Source: Rosellinia necatrix
Taxonomy: Eukaryota; Ascomycota; Sordariomycetes; Xylariales; Xylariaceae
Assembly (NCBI GenBank): GCA_021209875.1
Contig: JAGYVD010000002.1
Location: forward strand, 4,154,001-4,218,000
DNA: 64,000 nt
Reading direction: 5' to 3'
Part shown: piece by piece, positions 37,134 to 49,643 of the stretch
Position numbering within the stretch: the first letter of the stretch is position 1
Layout of the letters: each line of letters begins with the position of its first letter
The notes under the pieces: generated by a model
What the model was told of the DNA's origin: nothing
Database searches by the model: none
What the model saw: only the letters and a program-made list of their open reading frames with translations
Program-made: the position numbers and the translations under genes

Positions 37134-39707
37134 AATGGAGCACTATAAATAGTTTTAGAATACTTACTTCATCTTTATGTAATATGTATGTACGAGAACA
37201 ATAATGGATACGAATGATGACGAAGAGATATAACTATCATTATCGCGCATAATTTTCTACTCCAATGACGGACCATATATTTGGGTGTAACGCTTTTGTA
37301 TTATCGTCAATCGCGAGAATATCAAGCCGTACCTTCAAGCCACTACAATTTATCAAGAAACCAACCCATTGCATACCATTGCAGCAAAACCTCTACCTGG
37401 TTCACATGGTCTCGTAACAGCTCCCTTTCCACAGAGTTCAAAAGAGAGGGACCCTTTTCGTATTTTAAAGGATTCGCTAGTCACTCTATCGCAGACACTT
37501 CCAAATCGAAGAAAATAAGGAAATATTAGAGGTAAGAAGAGAGGTACGAAAGCAAAATAAACGCTAGAGTAGATGTTCATTTATAATCCCCCTGCCTGTG
37601 AAAAGCAGCGCCCGGGGGATAGACAACAGTAATTTCAAGTTTAGTGCGCGTGGGAAATGCATTTCTTATATCCTCCTTTCTCGCTTCTAGATGCCAGCGG
37701 GCATCCATTTCCCCTGGTCTCTCTAGCGCCCATCATGATTTGGTACTAGGGTATGGCCACGCGTGTCTGTCAGTTTAGAAATCACGGAGTGAATAGATAG
37801 GCATGTTCTAGGCCGTAGGTGGTTGTATTTAGGGCTTAATAGGGTTAACAATTGATTCCTGAACCTTTCAAGACCCAAGGGGGTCCCGAAGGTCCTTATA
37901 TACACCTATTTCCAGTACTAGAACCACCCTAGGTGTCGGGTGGTAGCTAGCAGGGTCATTATTGGACCCGACAGTGTCGTACGATAGGCAGCTGTTCTAT
38001 ATTTTGAATAGACATCCCAAACCTGTTCGGGTGGGGAAATAGAGTCTTCGACGAGATTTCGCAGAACAGACGAAAATCGTAAGAGGTATCTCGCAGCTTC
38101 GGGGTCCAACCCAATGCACGCAGATGTTCACAGAGAATAAGAACGATGAAATTGCTTGGCCAAAACCTCGTGGCCAGAAGAATCGGTGTCGTCCCCCATG
38201 CTTTAGCTCTGCAGGCACCCACCCACAGAGCGCTGCATTGCGGGAAGTCAAGCCACTCATCAGGCTCGAATAATAATGAAAATAGAGTATTAATATGGTT
38301 GATAATACAACTGATGGTGAGTAGGTAGAAACTGTGCTGGTAAACCATCAAGTATGAATCGTTTTGCCTGATGTGTATCAGTGCATTCCAAGAGCAGTTG
38401 AAATGCCTCATGAGCTCGTCTCCTTGTTATTAGAAATTTCTAACATTCTCTTCAGCAAAGTATTTCCTTGAATCCCAATTGAGAGCTTTTCGCTTGATTA
38501 ACAGTTTAACCTGGGCCAGCACGCCCTCGACGAAGATGGCCAGCCACGGACTGCTTACTGGCCATCAGGATATTTGCCGGGTCTGATGACAGCCAGCCAG
38601 ATTTCTAGGGAGCTGTGTTGACGGGAAATAGAAACTAGGCTGCTCGAAATAATCATACGTCACCTGATTAAATGTATTTAAGGGTGGCAACTAGGTTGCG
38701 ATTCGGGATGCCGTTGCGAGACACGAGTCATTCCACGTACAACTTGCAGGAGAGGCCGGTTTTAAAGGACCAGTTATGCAAATCAAAGCGACTTTGTATT
38801 GATATCCGCGCTGGTATTGCAATTTCACAATCTTAAATCTTAGAGAAGACGATAAAGCTTCGCGCGCTGCCCCCTAGACGCACCGCACCCAAATTCTTTT
38901 GATCTCCTACATTCCCGTTTAAGTTCAATGAGAGGCAAAATTATCTCCTGGTCGTCCCGTACGTATGGGGTGTCTCAAACCAGTACCTGAAGTTCCCTTT
39001 CAAGACCGTGGCATCTTTTGAACATTGATCCCGTCTTGGTTTTGCCAAATAGGAAGATAGTCATCCTACATTCAATTCTGAAGAAGATTTGCACGCATGG
39101 TAGTTTGTTTTGTTGAAGACCATGTGAAGCCATAAAGGCACATGCAGAATTATCAATGGCATGGCATTGAATCGTGGGCCGTAGTAGATAGGTATATTCT
39201 GCGCATCGCAAAAACAAAAAAATTAAAAAGGGGGAGAGGGGAAAAGGGAGAAAGAACAGGAGAAAAAAAAAACGCGCACTCATCCCTTAAGAATATGAGG
39301 CTATCCGGTATTCGGGGCCGTTGAGCGAGCACAGGGATATTTGCGAAGTGTACTGTACCAAAACTTTTGGCCCTCTGATCGATGGAAACGGACATATTTG
39401 CGCTTTCATCTACACCCAAGCCGTCCGTTTAAGTGTTGACTTGGACCGCCGCTTGTATGAACTAGCCATGAATATGTGCCGTTGGCCATTAATGGTCCCG
39501 GAGCTTAGAAATGCGGAGGTTATTAACCTATACAGATCGTGCAAAATATGTAGTGGGCGAAGGGAGCAGGACCCGGATATAGAATTAGTGGTAGCAAAAC
39601 GACACTGTAAGGCTTTGCATAGAGACACTGGCGCATTTGTCATTGAGAAATCGGAAGCTTGAAAGATTAGGACTGGTCTCTTTCTCAGCACTGGCGCCCG
39701 TAGCCGG
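37134..39707. other. Convergent intergenic region, mostly empty
   Basis: Lies between the SUN gene and the end of the Mei2-like gene. Apart from a possible coding relic near 37918-38411 no gene is supported. An A/G-rich tract lies at 39205-39275. An open frame of about 110 codons at 39321-39662 (+) has no recognisable similarity and probably overlaps the 3' untranslated region of the opposite gene. Confidence 0.45.
37918..38411 (-). pseudogene. Possible frameshifted relic of an unknown gene
   Basis: Two overlapping open frames on the minus strand together look protein-like. The first (38411 to about 38110) contains EPDEWLDFPQCSALWVGA and a GTTPILLATRFWP segment resembling one loose ankyrin-type helix pair. 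Near 38105-38115 the apparent similarity to coding sequence moves to the next frame (LDPEAARYLLRFSSVLRNL onward) and runs to a stop at 37918. There is no clear start, and no splice pair at the frame change. I do not recognise the parent family. This could be chance. Confidence 0.25.
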
Positions 39708-42369
39708 CTAGGAGGAGTAAAAGCTATGATGCAATGCTGCATCGTAGTCGAACTCCTCTGCCTCTGCCATCCGAGTCCCACGATCGAATTGTGAGCGCCT
39801 ACGACGTTGCTCGTCGCGGAAATGCTGTCCTGCATTGGGTGTGAAGAGACCTGTAAGTTTATTAGAGTGGGCTTGTAGTTTGGCATCATTTTTCGGCATT
39901 TGCCTACCGACGTGCTCGGCATTTTCGCAGCTTCGCTTCATCTTAGACTGGTTATCTGGTTCGGGAAATGCTTCCTCTTGCCCAACAAGGTCGGGAGACG
40001 GGCCGTTTAGAGTGTAATAGAGCTTGGCGTATTAGCGTTCAGTAATAAGTCAACACGTTAGGGTTCGTCCTCTGTACCTTAGGCCTATAGTGTATAGCCT
40101 CCAGCATTACCGAACTATTACGGAATTTCTGTACAAGGCAATCCTTTCCTTGGATCGCTACCCGTTCAGTTAGAGTGTATTGGCAAAAAGGTGAGTGGCT
40201 AGATTTACTTACTAGCATACGAGATTTCAGCAACCTTGTCGCTTTTGAAGCAATTCCAGCGTTGATTTGCTCTCGCACTCGCAAACTTCACATATGTCAA
40301 TAAATTTCTCTGGGTATCGGTGATTCAAAGCTTACATCAATGATGTCCAGTGGCTAGTACAGAGTCAGTTTCCATGAAAACAAGTCGGTTCATTTGGGAG
40401 CAGTACTAACATCGACGAAATTGATGAACGCGTAACCAACGCTATATCATAAATTAGTTGTCTGTTTCTTGTAGTTTCTTTAGGTGTGTAAGACTTACTT
40501 GCATTCGTTGGCAAAATCGATGCGCAGGTACATGAAGTCATATTTGCCCCAACTTGACGCATCCACGATTCTCTTCAGCATCGCTTGGTCAACCTTATTC
40601 GGTATATTTCGCAGCATTATCTATTTAGAATTAGAAGCGCGTCATTTGATAAATATGTTCGAAACTTACTGTTGTACGAACATCAGTTCCCTCCCTAATG
40701 CGATTGACGTCGACGTGGTTGTGACTGTTCGTCGGCTGGAAGTAAGGAGATCTGGATACTCGGGTCGCATTTTGCCGGCGATTTAAGCCTGGGAATGGAC
40801 GAGGAACTACCATATCACGAGGGATATAGGCGTTTCGAGATGTCATAGGACTGAGGAACGGGTATGCTGCTGACGAAAAGGCCGTGGTATGAGGGCGAGA
40901 AGGCAGGCTGTCAAATACGTAGGGCGGGGTAGCCATAGGGATGCCATGATATACAATAGGCAGCATTCCATAAGTTGGCTGGACTTGTAAAGCTGGAGAA
41001 CGTATCGGAGTTCTAAGGATGGTACTGCCATTGTTCAGGGTTGGTACGGTGGACTGGGATCGCGACATGGTCAGCCGCTGCAGGTCGTGGGCGATGTCCG
41101 AGCTTGCGGTTGAAGTCCGCGTAGGACTGATCACATCGTTGTTGATGGCGCCATATGAAGAGATATCGGGGCGATATAACGCAATGCACAACTGAAAGCC
41201 ACCCTGGTTTCCTCGTTAGCGGACATTATAAAAGAATACTAAAATGACAAACCTCAATAATCGTATTATTGAACCGTGCGACAGCTTTGAGGGAAACGTC
41301 GTTATCGCAGTATTCCGCGATCGCACTAAATAGGCTGCCCTCGGCGCCAGTAGCTAGTTCAGGCTTGAAGGCGAAAAGATCTCCCTCATCTTGTAACAAC
41401 TTCTTTAAAATCATCACGAGTCGATGTTGTTCTATAAGGGTGGCCACTGGTGTCGCAAAAACGTTAAGGTAAAGTTGACCTTCGTGGATAGTTGGAAGAC
41501 TAGATCCAGGTTCGACAGCCTGGTTTCGATTAGACTGGTCCTCACTGCGTCATAACATATACGCTTACCTGAGCGTAATCCCGGGGGCTGATATAGTTGG
41601 CAAACCAACCTCGATCGGAGGTGAGCGTAATGTTTGAATATGTAGCACAGGAGTCTCGGATGTTGACAAAACGGACCAAAACCCTGTCCCCATTCTGATC
41701 TTCGCAGATCTGGCGACTTCCGTGCATTTCAAGCCCAGCAGATTCGAGCTCCTGGAAATTATTAGCCAAGTACCTGTACGGCGGGTCCGTCACTTAACAT
41801 ACCGATAGATACGAGCCCACGTCATGAGCGCGAAGCCGATAGCCTGGTTGAGTAATTATGAGACATCTCGAAAAATCCGTATCCGTGCTGAGAATAGCGT
41901 GAGTAAACCTTGCTTGCTGAAGGTCATTGATATGTTGTTGATCAGCGCCGAAGTTGCTGGTGGAGTCGTCTCTTCGTTGCCCAGCCGGCTCGGTTGTTGG
42001 GCCACTGGGGAGAGCGTTACGGTATGGCAGGAAAACGGACGCGGTAGGCGACAGTTTCTGTGTCCTTGTGGTACCTATGGCTGAAGTGGAGACAAAGGGG
42101 TCTTTCTCGGAATGTATATTCATTCGGACAAATGAGCTAGGAAGTTCCAGTGCACCTCGAGAGTTTGGCACAAATCTAAGTGCACGGTTCTCCTGAGCTC
42201 TAGAATTCAAAGGCTGTGGCGCCTTGGAGGATTTGGCGGAACCATCCTCCGGAGAGAACACCGTCAAGCGGGTATCTGGGGTACCTTTGAAGGAATCCGC
42301 TCCACCGCTAGATGAACGAGGCGAGGCCGGGTTAAAGTGGCCTTCGCGGCTGGGGGGGTTGGCACTCAT
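39708..42369 (-). CDS. Mei2-like RNA-binding protein
   Basis: Ten coding exons, in transcript order: 42369-41803, 41751-41569, 41519-41253, 41191-40670, 40620-40499, 40441-40411, 40353-40336, 40285-40213, 40157-40078, 40022-39708. They total 2178 nt (725 residues); introns are 49-61 bp and every phase closes. The C-terminal RRM3 characteristic of Mei2 spans about 514-625, starting IMLRNIPNKVD, with VGYAFINFVD and IQGKDCLVQKFRNSSVM; it is the most conserved part of the family. A weaker RRM-like region lies near 190-280. Exon 7 is only 18 nt, coding PLDIID, and is needed for a complete RRM3. Mei2 of fission yeast binds RNA and drives entry into meiosis; filamentous-fungal relatives are less studied, so a sexual-cycle role is inference. 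A branch/acceptor pair (42532-42539, 42515) just upstream suggests a 5' leader intron, which places the start at 42369. Confidence 0.92.
40336..40353 (-). other. 18-nt microexon in the Mei2-like RRM3
   Basis: CCACTGGACATCATTGAT lies between a TACTAG acceptor and a GTAAGC donor. Adding it joins GYAFINFVD to FASARANQRW through PLDIID, giving a full RRM without gap or stop. Confidence 0.75.
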
Positions 42370-45326
42370 ATTGAATCTTGATGGGTTTGGCCGTATGCCT
42401 AGATAGAACGGCTGCAAGACTAAAGCGTCGGATTCAAGGATCGGGAGTCTACTGTAGACTTTCGTTGATGGATGCGGCCCGCTAGTTTTAGCTTTACTGA
42501 CGTATCTGCTGGTCCTATTTGGCGAAATAATGGTTAGTACAATTAAATGCAAGAGTATCTAGGTAGGAGCAACGACGAAAGTAGGAATTTGTAGGACTTG
42601 TAGATAGCGTGCTCTGGGGCTCCTCACGGCAGCTAACTTACTTCAACTAATTAACCTAGTGAACAGCATTGGTACTAGGGACAATCGTGTAGAAGGCTTT
42701 GGGCTCTTAGAGTATGAGAGGGAAGCAGCCACAAACTGCAATCACCAGTGCTATGTAGGGGGATAATAACAGACCAAGATATTGGGGGTCGCTAGGAAGG
42801 TATTATCGAAACGTGAGTTCTATATTGGAGGTCCAGTGAAGGGGATTTAATAGTATGTTCCGTTGCAGGTAGGTCTTGCGTCGGTAACCAACTATCCTTC
42901 AGTTTTTTTGGGGAGAGATATTAGGGGAATTTAGTACAGCGGAATTATAAATTGCGACGAAATGGAATATTTAAGCTCGAGGTTAGATTACGAGACGCTG
43001 AAAAAAACACGGGAAATAGTGTATAAAAGACTTTGTTTGCTAGGTGTGACTTGGGTAGAGGGGGGTGCGGTGCGCAGTCGAAGAAAGAAACATGGAACAA
43101 ACTTACTTCTGTGTCGGGAAACGACGAGGTTAAATAGCTGAAGAAATATTGAAACCTATTGGCTGCGTTGTCACAGATAGAGCGTGACTGGCAAAGATCA
43201 GAGAATGTGGTCGAGACGTTTGGCCGAAAATAAAGAGTTTGTTTGGTGCCGGGGCGCAGAACCACCCAGATGATGCGATTGACCTAGAGACAAGACTAAA
43301 AATAGGCAATAGATGTAATGATAAATCGTGCCCTTGTATGGGGGTCGACGTCGGTGAATAGATCGTCAGCGATACTGCGCAGTGGGTGGCCTGCTGATCA
43401 GGGCTGTTTGCTTGCAACCAGATGCTTGCTGAAATAAGGGAAATGGATGGCTGTAAACTCAAATTCATTCACAAGGCAGTTTTCGCCACGAGGCTATTGC
43501 ACCGTTAGTTTATCGGATGTGAATGAGAAGTTGTGGTACGCTGTGGAAGATTAGTGGGTAGTCCCCAGGAGCCTGGGTCTTACGTACAAGACTGGACGGC
43601 CTCTCACCTAGCGACGACCCAAGAAGGCCGGCTGTCGGGATTATAAACTCAACGGTGGCGTAGCTGTGGTTGCTCCGGGGCCAACTCACGGTATCTAAGA
43701 GACTGATGGAGATTACTACAGGTGACCAGGAATGATTGTGGTAGAGTGGGAAGATAGGGAATGTCTGGGGGTCTAAGGAATCAACGAAAGTCGATGTGTT
43801 GCCGACGAGAATGGGTTCAATATATCGTCGGTGGGAGCTGGAGGAGGAAGTAGAGAAGAAGAGGGAGGCAGAGAGAAATTCCAGAGAACAAACTTGGGCC
43901 GAGTTAAGTCTGGCCTGTGGGAAATTCGGGGTGTCACAAACTTTCCGTGTAGGAATATGTGGAAGGAGCGTTTTGGTGGAAGGTGTAAAGTAGGGAAGGA
44001 ACCAGCAAACATTACCTGGCATGGCGGAAACATAAACCAAGAACCTATTTGAAGCATTACCACCTACCCAATCTAATTACTAGAAAAACTCAACCTGATC
44101 GTAACTCCCTTTAGCTGCGTGTGGTTTAGGCACCTACCTACCTAGGTAGCTTCCTCTTGCATCTATCTTATCGCTATCTTATATTTATTTATTTATTCCA
44201 GAAAGATGTGAATGTATTAAACCGTCCCGAGCCTGAGTTGTTTGTCCGCCTTTGTCAATTTTCTCTGGTCATCGCAACCTAGCACCTGTTGGCTTGTAAA
44301 TGATGCGTGCTCCAGGTTGATTATGTACTAAAATATTCCCTAATTCTCGTTTCACGGTAACCTTCCCGAGATTGCCATTTTATCCCACGCTATCACACCT
44401 ATTAGAAAACACACAAGTTTCAGAGCTTGGATAATAAAGGTGTTACACCCCGTCTTCGCTTGCGTAGGTGGGTTTTTTTTTTTCTCCTTTAGCGTAATGC
44501 TCGCCAGCTACTTTTAATTATGCAGGTATCGCCTGAGCTGGCTATGAGGTGTTTGGGTATCTACCGAAATAGGCCCTCGGGTGCCTATACACCGCGTGCG
44601 TTGTAGGAGCTGTTACACTCGAACGCATTTGGCCGTGTTAGTCCCACGAAGCACGACGGGGTCTGAGGTCTTTGCTTCAGCTACCTAGACAGCAGACGTT
44701 ATGGCACGAGCACGGACCATGTGGTGGCTACGGTATGGGGGGTGGGGCGACAGCTATTGGGGTTTTCTGATTCTTTGGGGACATTGGATTTATATGCCGC
44801 TCCTACTACATAAGCTAAGGTTGGTACGGAAACACGCCAGTGGGTTACGTTATTGTAAGTGGTGCCATATACTACTAAACATGCTATTTTATTCCTTCTG
44901 CGGTTATCCAACACGAGTTTTGGCAAAAAGCCTGTCGTAATGCTGCGAGATAATAATTATCTATTACAAAACTTGTTGAAGATTTGGTATTGGGACCACT
45001 TAACCGCTGCCTAACTGAAGGCTTGAACACATCATGAATTGGACCCCAAGCCTAGAATCGCTTGAGCTAGTATTTATTCGCGTATAAAATCCCTTGATAT
45101 AACGTAGGATGTAGTGTGAGGATGTCGCGAAGAAGCAAAATAGGCCGGGGGGGAGAGGGGGGTCGGACTCCGGATAATAACTTGATTATTCCCCGAGGCT
45201 CTTTCATCGGAATGGTCCCGACGGCCCACCACCGAGTAGTCAGCCGCCTTGAGTTGATCAATAAGAAAACTTCGTAGCTTATAAATCCCGTGAACGATTC
45301 TTCTCAACTAATCCTCCTGGAGCGTG
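42370..45326. other. Long leader/promoter region of the Mei2-like gene, no further gene
   Basis: The DNA just upstream of 42369 contains a TACTAACC branch and an AAATAG acceptor on the minus strand, so the transcript probably starts further up and has a spliced leader. Open frames on the minus strand at 43130-44040 are rich in Ser, Pro and Phe without recognisable similarity. TAGGTA words occur at about 44131-44150, and a T-run at 44473-44482. No gene is supported in 44100-45300. Confidence 0.5.
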
Positions 45327-45334
45327 TATATAAG
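45327..45334 (+). promoter_or_regulatory. TATA box of the small conserved gene
   Basis: TATATAAG, 148 bp before the ATG at 45475, at nearly the same distance as the TATA box of the RNase gene. Confidence 0.45.
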
Positions 45335-45474
45335 TAATGTGGCGTTAGCTAAAGACACCAGAAAGCGTAGCCTGCCACATAGAGAAACATTCGCATTCGC
45401 GCCTAGAGAGCAAACAACCTACTAGTATCAATACTACTACTACCACGTCTATTTCTGGATCACTACTTAAAACC

Positions 45475-45858
45475 ATGCCGGGAATTATCTATAATAGGGT
45501 ACTTCTTATCGGGTTTGAGTCCAACGTCTCACTACCGCCATATTTTCGAGAGCTATTCGGGACGGCCGAGGAGATCCGTGCCAAACTGGACGCCGACCAT
45601 GCTCGCATTCAACGCGCCGGCATTACGACCGTTGTATTCCAACTCAGCCCACTAGAGCAGGAGAAGGGGCTTAAAGACCTGGAAGGGGTGTTGCGAGAAG
45701 GGCAGTACGATGCTATTGGAATCGGCGCTGGCGTTAGGATTCACCCAGATTATGCGCACCTATTCGAAACCATAGTCAACATGTGCGGGATGGCTGCGCC
45801 CGGTGTCCCGCTTATGTTCAATGACGGCCCTGGCGGAACCGTGGAGACCAGTAAGTGA
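45475..45858 (+). CDS. Small conserved protein of unknown function
   Basis: An open frame of 127 residues beginning MPGIIYNRVLLIGFES. The layout is a beta strand with VLLIGF, an acidic helix, a second strand (TTVVFQLSP), the Asp-Ala-Ile-Gly-Ile-Gly-Ala-Gly-Val-Arg turn, and a final strand PLMFNDGP. It resembles a short uncharacterised family found in bacteria and fungi with a Rossmann-like alternating pattern; no activity is known to me. The frame ends right after GTVETSK at a GTAAGT sequence, where the stop codon overlaps a strong donor. Splicing 45851-45951 would instead add a tail in the frame starting LGALRIS and ending at 46070, for 164 residues. That intron lacks a clear branch site, so the short form is preferred. 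A TATA box lies upstream. Confidence 0.7.
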   Translation: MPGIIYNRVLLIGFESNVSLPPYFRELFGTAEEIRAKLDADHARIQRAGITTVVFQLSPLEQEKGLKDLEGVLREGQYDAIGIGAGVRIHPDYAHLFETIVNMCGMAAPGVPLMFNDGPGGTVETSK

Positions 45859-46883
45859 TATCCCGAATCGCCGTCTCCTGCCTTCCGGGCCACTTGGGGC
45901 TTGGAGGGATACCCCCACTTGCCTTTGCTCGGCCTGTATGCGGCGACCTAGGCCTCGGAGCTCTTCGTATTTCCGAAAGACCTCGTACCTATTTTGCTGA
46001 TGCTGACATTGGGGTGTTTAAGTCGAGAGGGTCCTTGGCGAACGTATCCCGTGAATTGCGAGCGGTATAACACACGACAGAGCGCTAGGCTAAGCAGGAG
46101 TGTTGTTTTGTCTAAAAGGATCCGGGATCCCGGAACCTGAGGCTGAAATATGAATGAGTCGGGATGCCTAGCCGTCGAGGTCATCTCTAATAAGTTTGAA
46201 TAATACTGAGCAATATATGATATGGCCGTGGGGGAACAAAACCCTTAGAGCAATACTACTGATTTTTCCCTTTAAGTTATTATTATTATCATTGCCTCGC
46301 AGTGACTTAGTTACGTACACACTGTTCTTCATGTAAATAGGGCGGTAGGTTACTGATACCCCACAGAGGCTGACTGGCAGTGCTCAGCGTGGGGCAAGGT
46401 ACATACCCGGGTATGAATGTAGCTACGTGGGTAGGTACTGTGTGCATTAGGTAGGCCATAGGCATGTACATATGTACTGGCCCACAAGGGGTTCGTTATT
46501 AGGTTCCACCGAGACTTTTGACTGCAATGAACAACTTCAAGTCCGAGACGTCACCAATTTCAATCCGTCTCGTGTGACGTTTCGGCATGGCACTTATCTA
46601 GACGACCCCTTTGCGGTACGCACCCCAACAGCCTGTCCGACTGCCAACCTACCACGCAAACACCTAGATGGCACAGCCCAGGTTCTTGGTGTAGTAGATT
46701 GAAATTGTGATGTGGCTTGCATCGAACCTCTTGAGACCCCTACAGCTCCTGCGGCTCCTGTGGCCTCTACGTTCTCCTCACCTCAAATAGGCACCGCTGC
46801 CGTCCTCGTCCTCCCTCCCTCCCCCATAGAGCCATTTCCAACTGCAGGCAAACCGAGCTCTCTGCCAACAGCCCGCTGCCAAC
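45859..46883. other. Intergenic and SEC15 leader
   Basis: Contains a possible alternative last exon of the small gene (45952-46070), TAGGTA words near 46390-46460, and a CT/CA-rich leader (46735-46880) directly before the SEC15 start. No separate gene seen. Confidence 0.5.
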
Positions 46884-49643
46884 ATGCCGCGCAAGGTGCA
46901 AAGTTACGACGACTACGGCTCGGCCGTCCAACAAATTATCCTCTCCACCACGGACGCCGAGTTCCTTGACCAGCTCATCCCGGTCCTGAAAGACGCAACA
47001 GGCACTGGCCGATCGAGCGCCCTCACCCAAAATCTGTCCCAGTACGCTGATGACAGGGAGGTTGAGATTGAGCGAATAGGCCTCACAAAGCACGAAGAGT
47101 TCCTCGGCTCGGTCAACCAGCTCCAGAATGTGCGCGAGCGCACCGTCACCTTGACGGCCGATATCCTCGAGCTCAATCAGTCCATACAAGCCAGCACGGA
47201 AAAGCTAGCAGCACAGAAACAAGCCCTTGTGAGCACTCGCGCTGTTAGAGAAAACATATCCGATGTGTCCGAAGCCTTGAAAGAGTCATTAAAGATATTG
47301 CACAGCGTCAATAACGCGCATGACCTGATCCGGAAGAAGAAGTACTATGGCGCCTTGAAGTCGCTTGATGACCTTCAGAATGAATTTCTTATTCCTACCA
47401 TCCAAAACCAATATGCTACACAGCATCGTCTGGCGGATTTGATCCAGAAATCCATACCAGCTTCCCAAAAGATCATTTCTGAAGCGGTCATGACAGATCT
47501 TAACACCTGGCTGTATCGTATAAGGGAAACCTCTCAGTTCCTGGGAGAGGTGGCCTTTTATCACACAGAGACCCGGCGGATCCGCCAACAGGAACGGATA
47601 CAGCAGAATGAGTTTTTGGAACATTTCAGCCTTAATTCCGCCATTGAGCTGGTCTTCGATGAAAGCGAGGAATTCGACGTCTTAGATAACGACGAGTTAC
47701 AGGTAGGACTCCTGGGATTAACCCTTTACCTACCTTTTACTAATACGAAGACAAGGTCGATTTTACCCCTCTTTTTGAAGCCTTACACATCCACGAGGCA
47801 TTGGGACAGATTGACAAATTTCGATCTGAATACGCTGCCACAAGAAGGCGACAGAAAGAGCTGTTACCGCCACCTACTATTTGCTTAACAACTGATGATG
47901 AACAATCTTTGAGTAGTCTATTGGAGGGCATTGCTGGCTTTGCCATTATTGAGAAGGCGACAATGCGACGACTCCCCCAATTGCGCACCGCAAGTGATGT
48001 ATGATTACCATGCATAAGCGTTACAGGGCACGACTAATTGTACCATCTAGGTTGAGGAATTATGGGATTCAATGTGCTCAACGGCTATATCGTTGGCATC
48101 TAAGGCTTTAGGCGACATACATAATGCCGAAGTTCTTGTGCAAATCAAAGGAGCTTTTGCACTCTTTATCCAGACTATGCAGGTACGGATAGCTTCGGCC
48201 CCCTTTGCAGGGAACTCATTTTTAACGCTATTGTAGGGATGGGGCTACTCGGTCGCAAGGGTGGATGCCTTTTTGGTCACGTTATTTGACAAATACGCCG
48301 AGCTGCTAAAGCGGAGATTTAGCGAAGACTTCCAAGAGGTAGGAGAGTAGCAATGATATGAGGAGCTAGCTAATCCTTCGTAGATCGTATCTACCGACGA
48401 CTATATGCCTATGGCCATCAACACAAGGGAGGAATACGAAAAGGTTGCCAACGTTAGCTGGTTTACCCAGGATCAACCCGTCGAGGAATTGACGTGAGTT
48501 TCCTTTATGATACGTCGCTGAAACTTCGGATTCTAATTCTTCAAAGGTTCCCCTGCGTTCTCCCATTCTCTCAGATGTACCCACTGTGTTGTATCGACAT
48601 TAGGAATTTCCTCAACCAGTTCTACTTCTTCTCAAATGACTATTTTCAGCATCCCACCAAGATTGACGATACACTGCGAAAGGTAAGTTATCGTTTGGAA
48701 ATTGCCTGATCATAGTCCTAACTTGATGAGTAGTCACTAGATGAACTGCTCACGGAGAAGGTGTGCAAGTCGTTGGTTGAACGTCTCAGTTCGCAGTATC
48801 CTGGGCAGATCGTGCAAATCTTGACTAATCTAGAACATTTCGAAACCGCATGCCACGAGTTGGAACAACTATTGATTCGAGCGCGGTCCTCTGGTTCTGC
48901 GGGTGGACCGCTAACCCTGGCCGCCACGGAGCAGTTTCGAGAACATAAGAAAACAGCTGAGAAGCGGATATTCGAGCTGGTTAATTCCAAGATCGACGAC
49001 CTTATGGAGACAGCGGAATATGATTGGATGGCCCACACAGCTCCTTTGGAGCCCAGCAGCTATATACAAACCTTAACTACTTATTTGTCTAACATTATGA
49101 GTACGACGTTACTAGGCTTACCACGCGAAATCAAGGAGCTTATTTACTTTGATGCGTTGAGCCATGCCGCAAGCAAAATACTTGTCAGTGCTTTACCATA
49201 ATTTCCGTTTCATGAGTTCGACTAATAGAGAATCGCCATAGGCGCTCCCACTCTCCCCTGATGTGAAGAAGATTAATCCAAATGGGGTCATCGCTTTGTC
49301 TCAAGATGTTCAACATTTAACAGACTTTGTTGATGGACTTGAGAACGGATTTATGTTACGATCCAATCTGGATGAGTTAGAACAAACTATCCAATTACTA
49401 CAGTCAGACAATACAGACGAGTTCTTTGATGCCTCAACTCGGAACAAGAAATACGGCCGTGTGGACGCGATGAATGGCCCCATTTTGCTCGAGAAGTATG
49501 CTTCGTTGGTTTGCAAGTTAGATCAATGTACTTTACTAACAGCCTACAGGCTCACACAACAAATTTCGAGTGCGGGTCCGACCTCTCAGCGTTTCGCAAA
49601 CTTTTCATCTAATTTGTCGTCTCGTTTCGGGTCGAACAAATGA
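46884..49643 (+). CDS. Exocyst complex component Sec15
   Basis: Nine exons, 46884-47702, 47756-47998, 48051-48182, 48237-48338, 48384-48493, 48547-48682, 48734-49183, 49242-49495 and 49550-49643, give 779 residues, the normal size for fungal Sec15. The eight introns are 45-58 bp, several with TACTAA-type branches; one donor is the less common GTCAGT (49184). The protein is almost all helical: a coiled-coil N-terminus (about 60-130) and helical bundles to the end. The C-terminal half carries the Sec15 family sequence, including the stretch around YPLCCIDIRNFLNQFYFF and the late GPILLEKLTQ segment. Sec15 is the exocyst subunit that binds the Rab GTPase Sec4/Rab8 on secretory vesicles and tethers them to the plasma membrane, at hyphal tips in filamentous fungi. 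Confidence 0.94.

Noticed and set aside
39321..39662. Plus-strand open frame of about 113 codons
   Set aside because: No similarity; lies directly past the Mei2-like stop and probably overlaps its 3' untranslated region in antisense.
43130..44063. Minus-strand open frames of up to 176 codons
   Set aside because: Ser/Pro/Phe-rich without recognisable similarity; better explained as the long leader or promoter of the Mei2-like gene.
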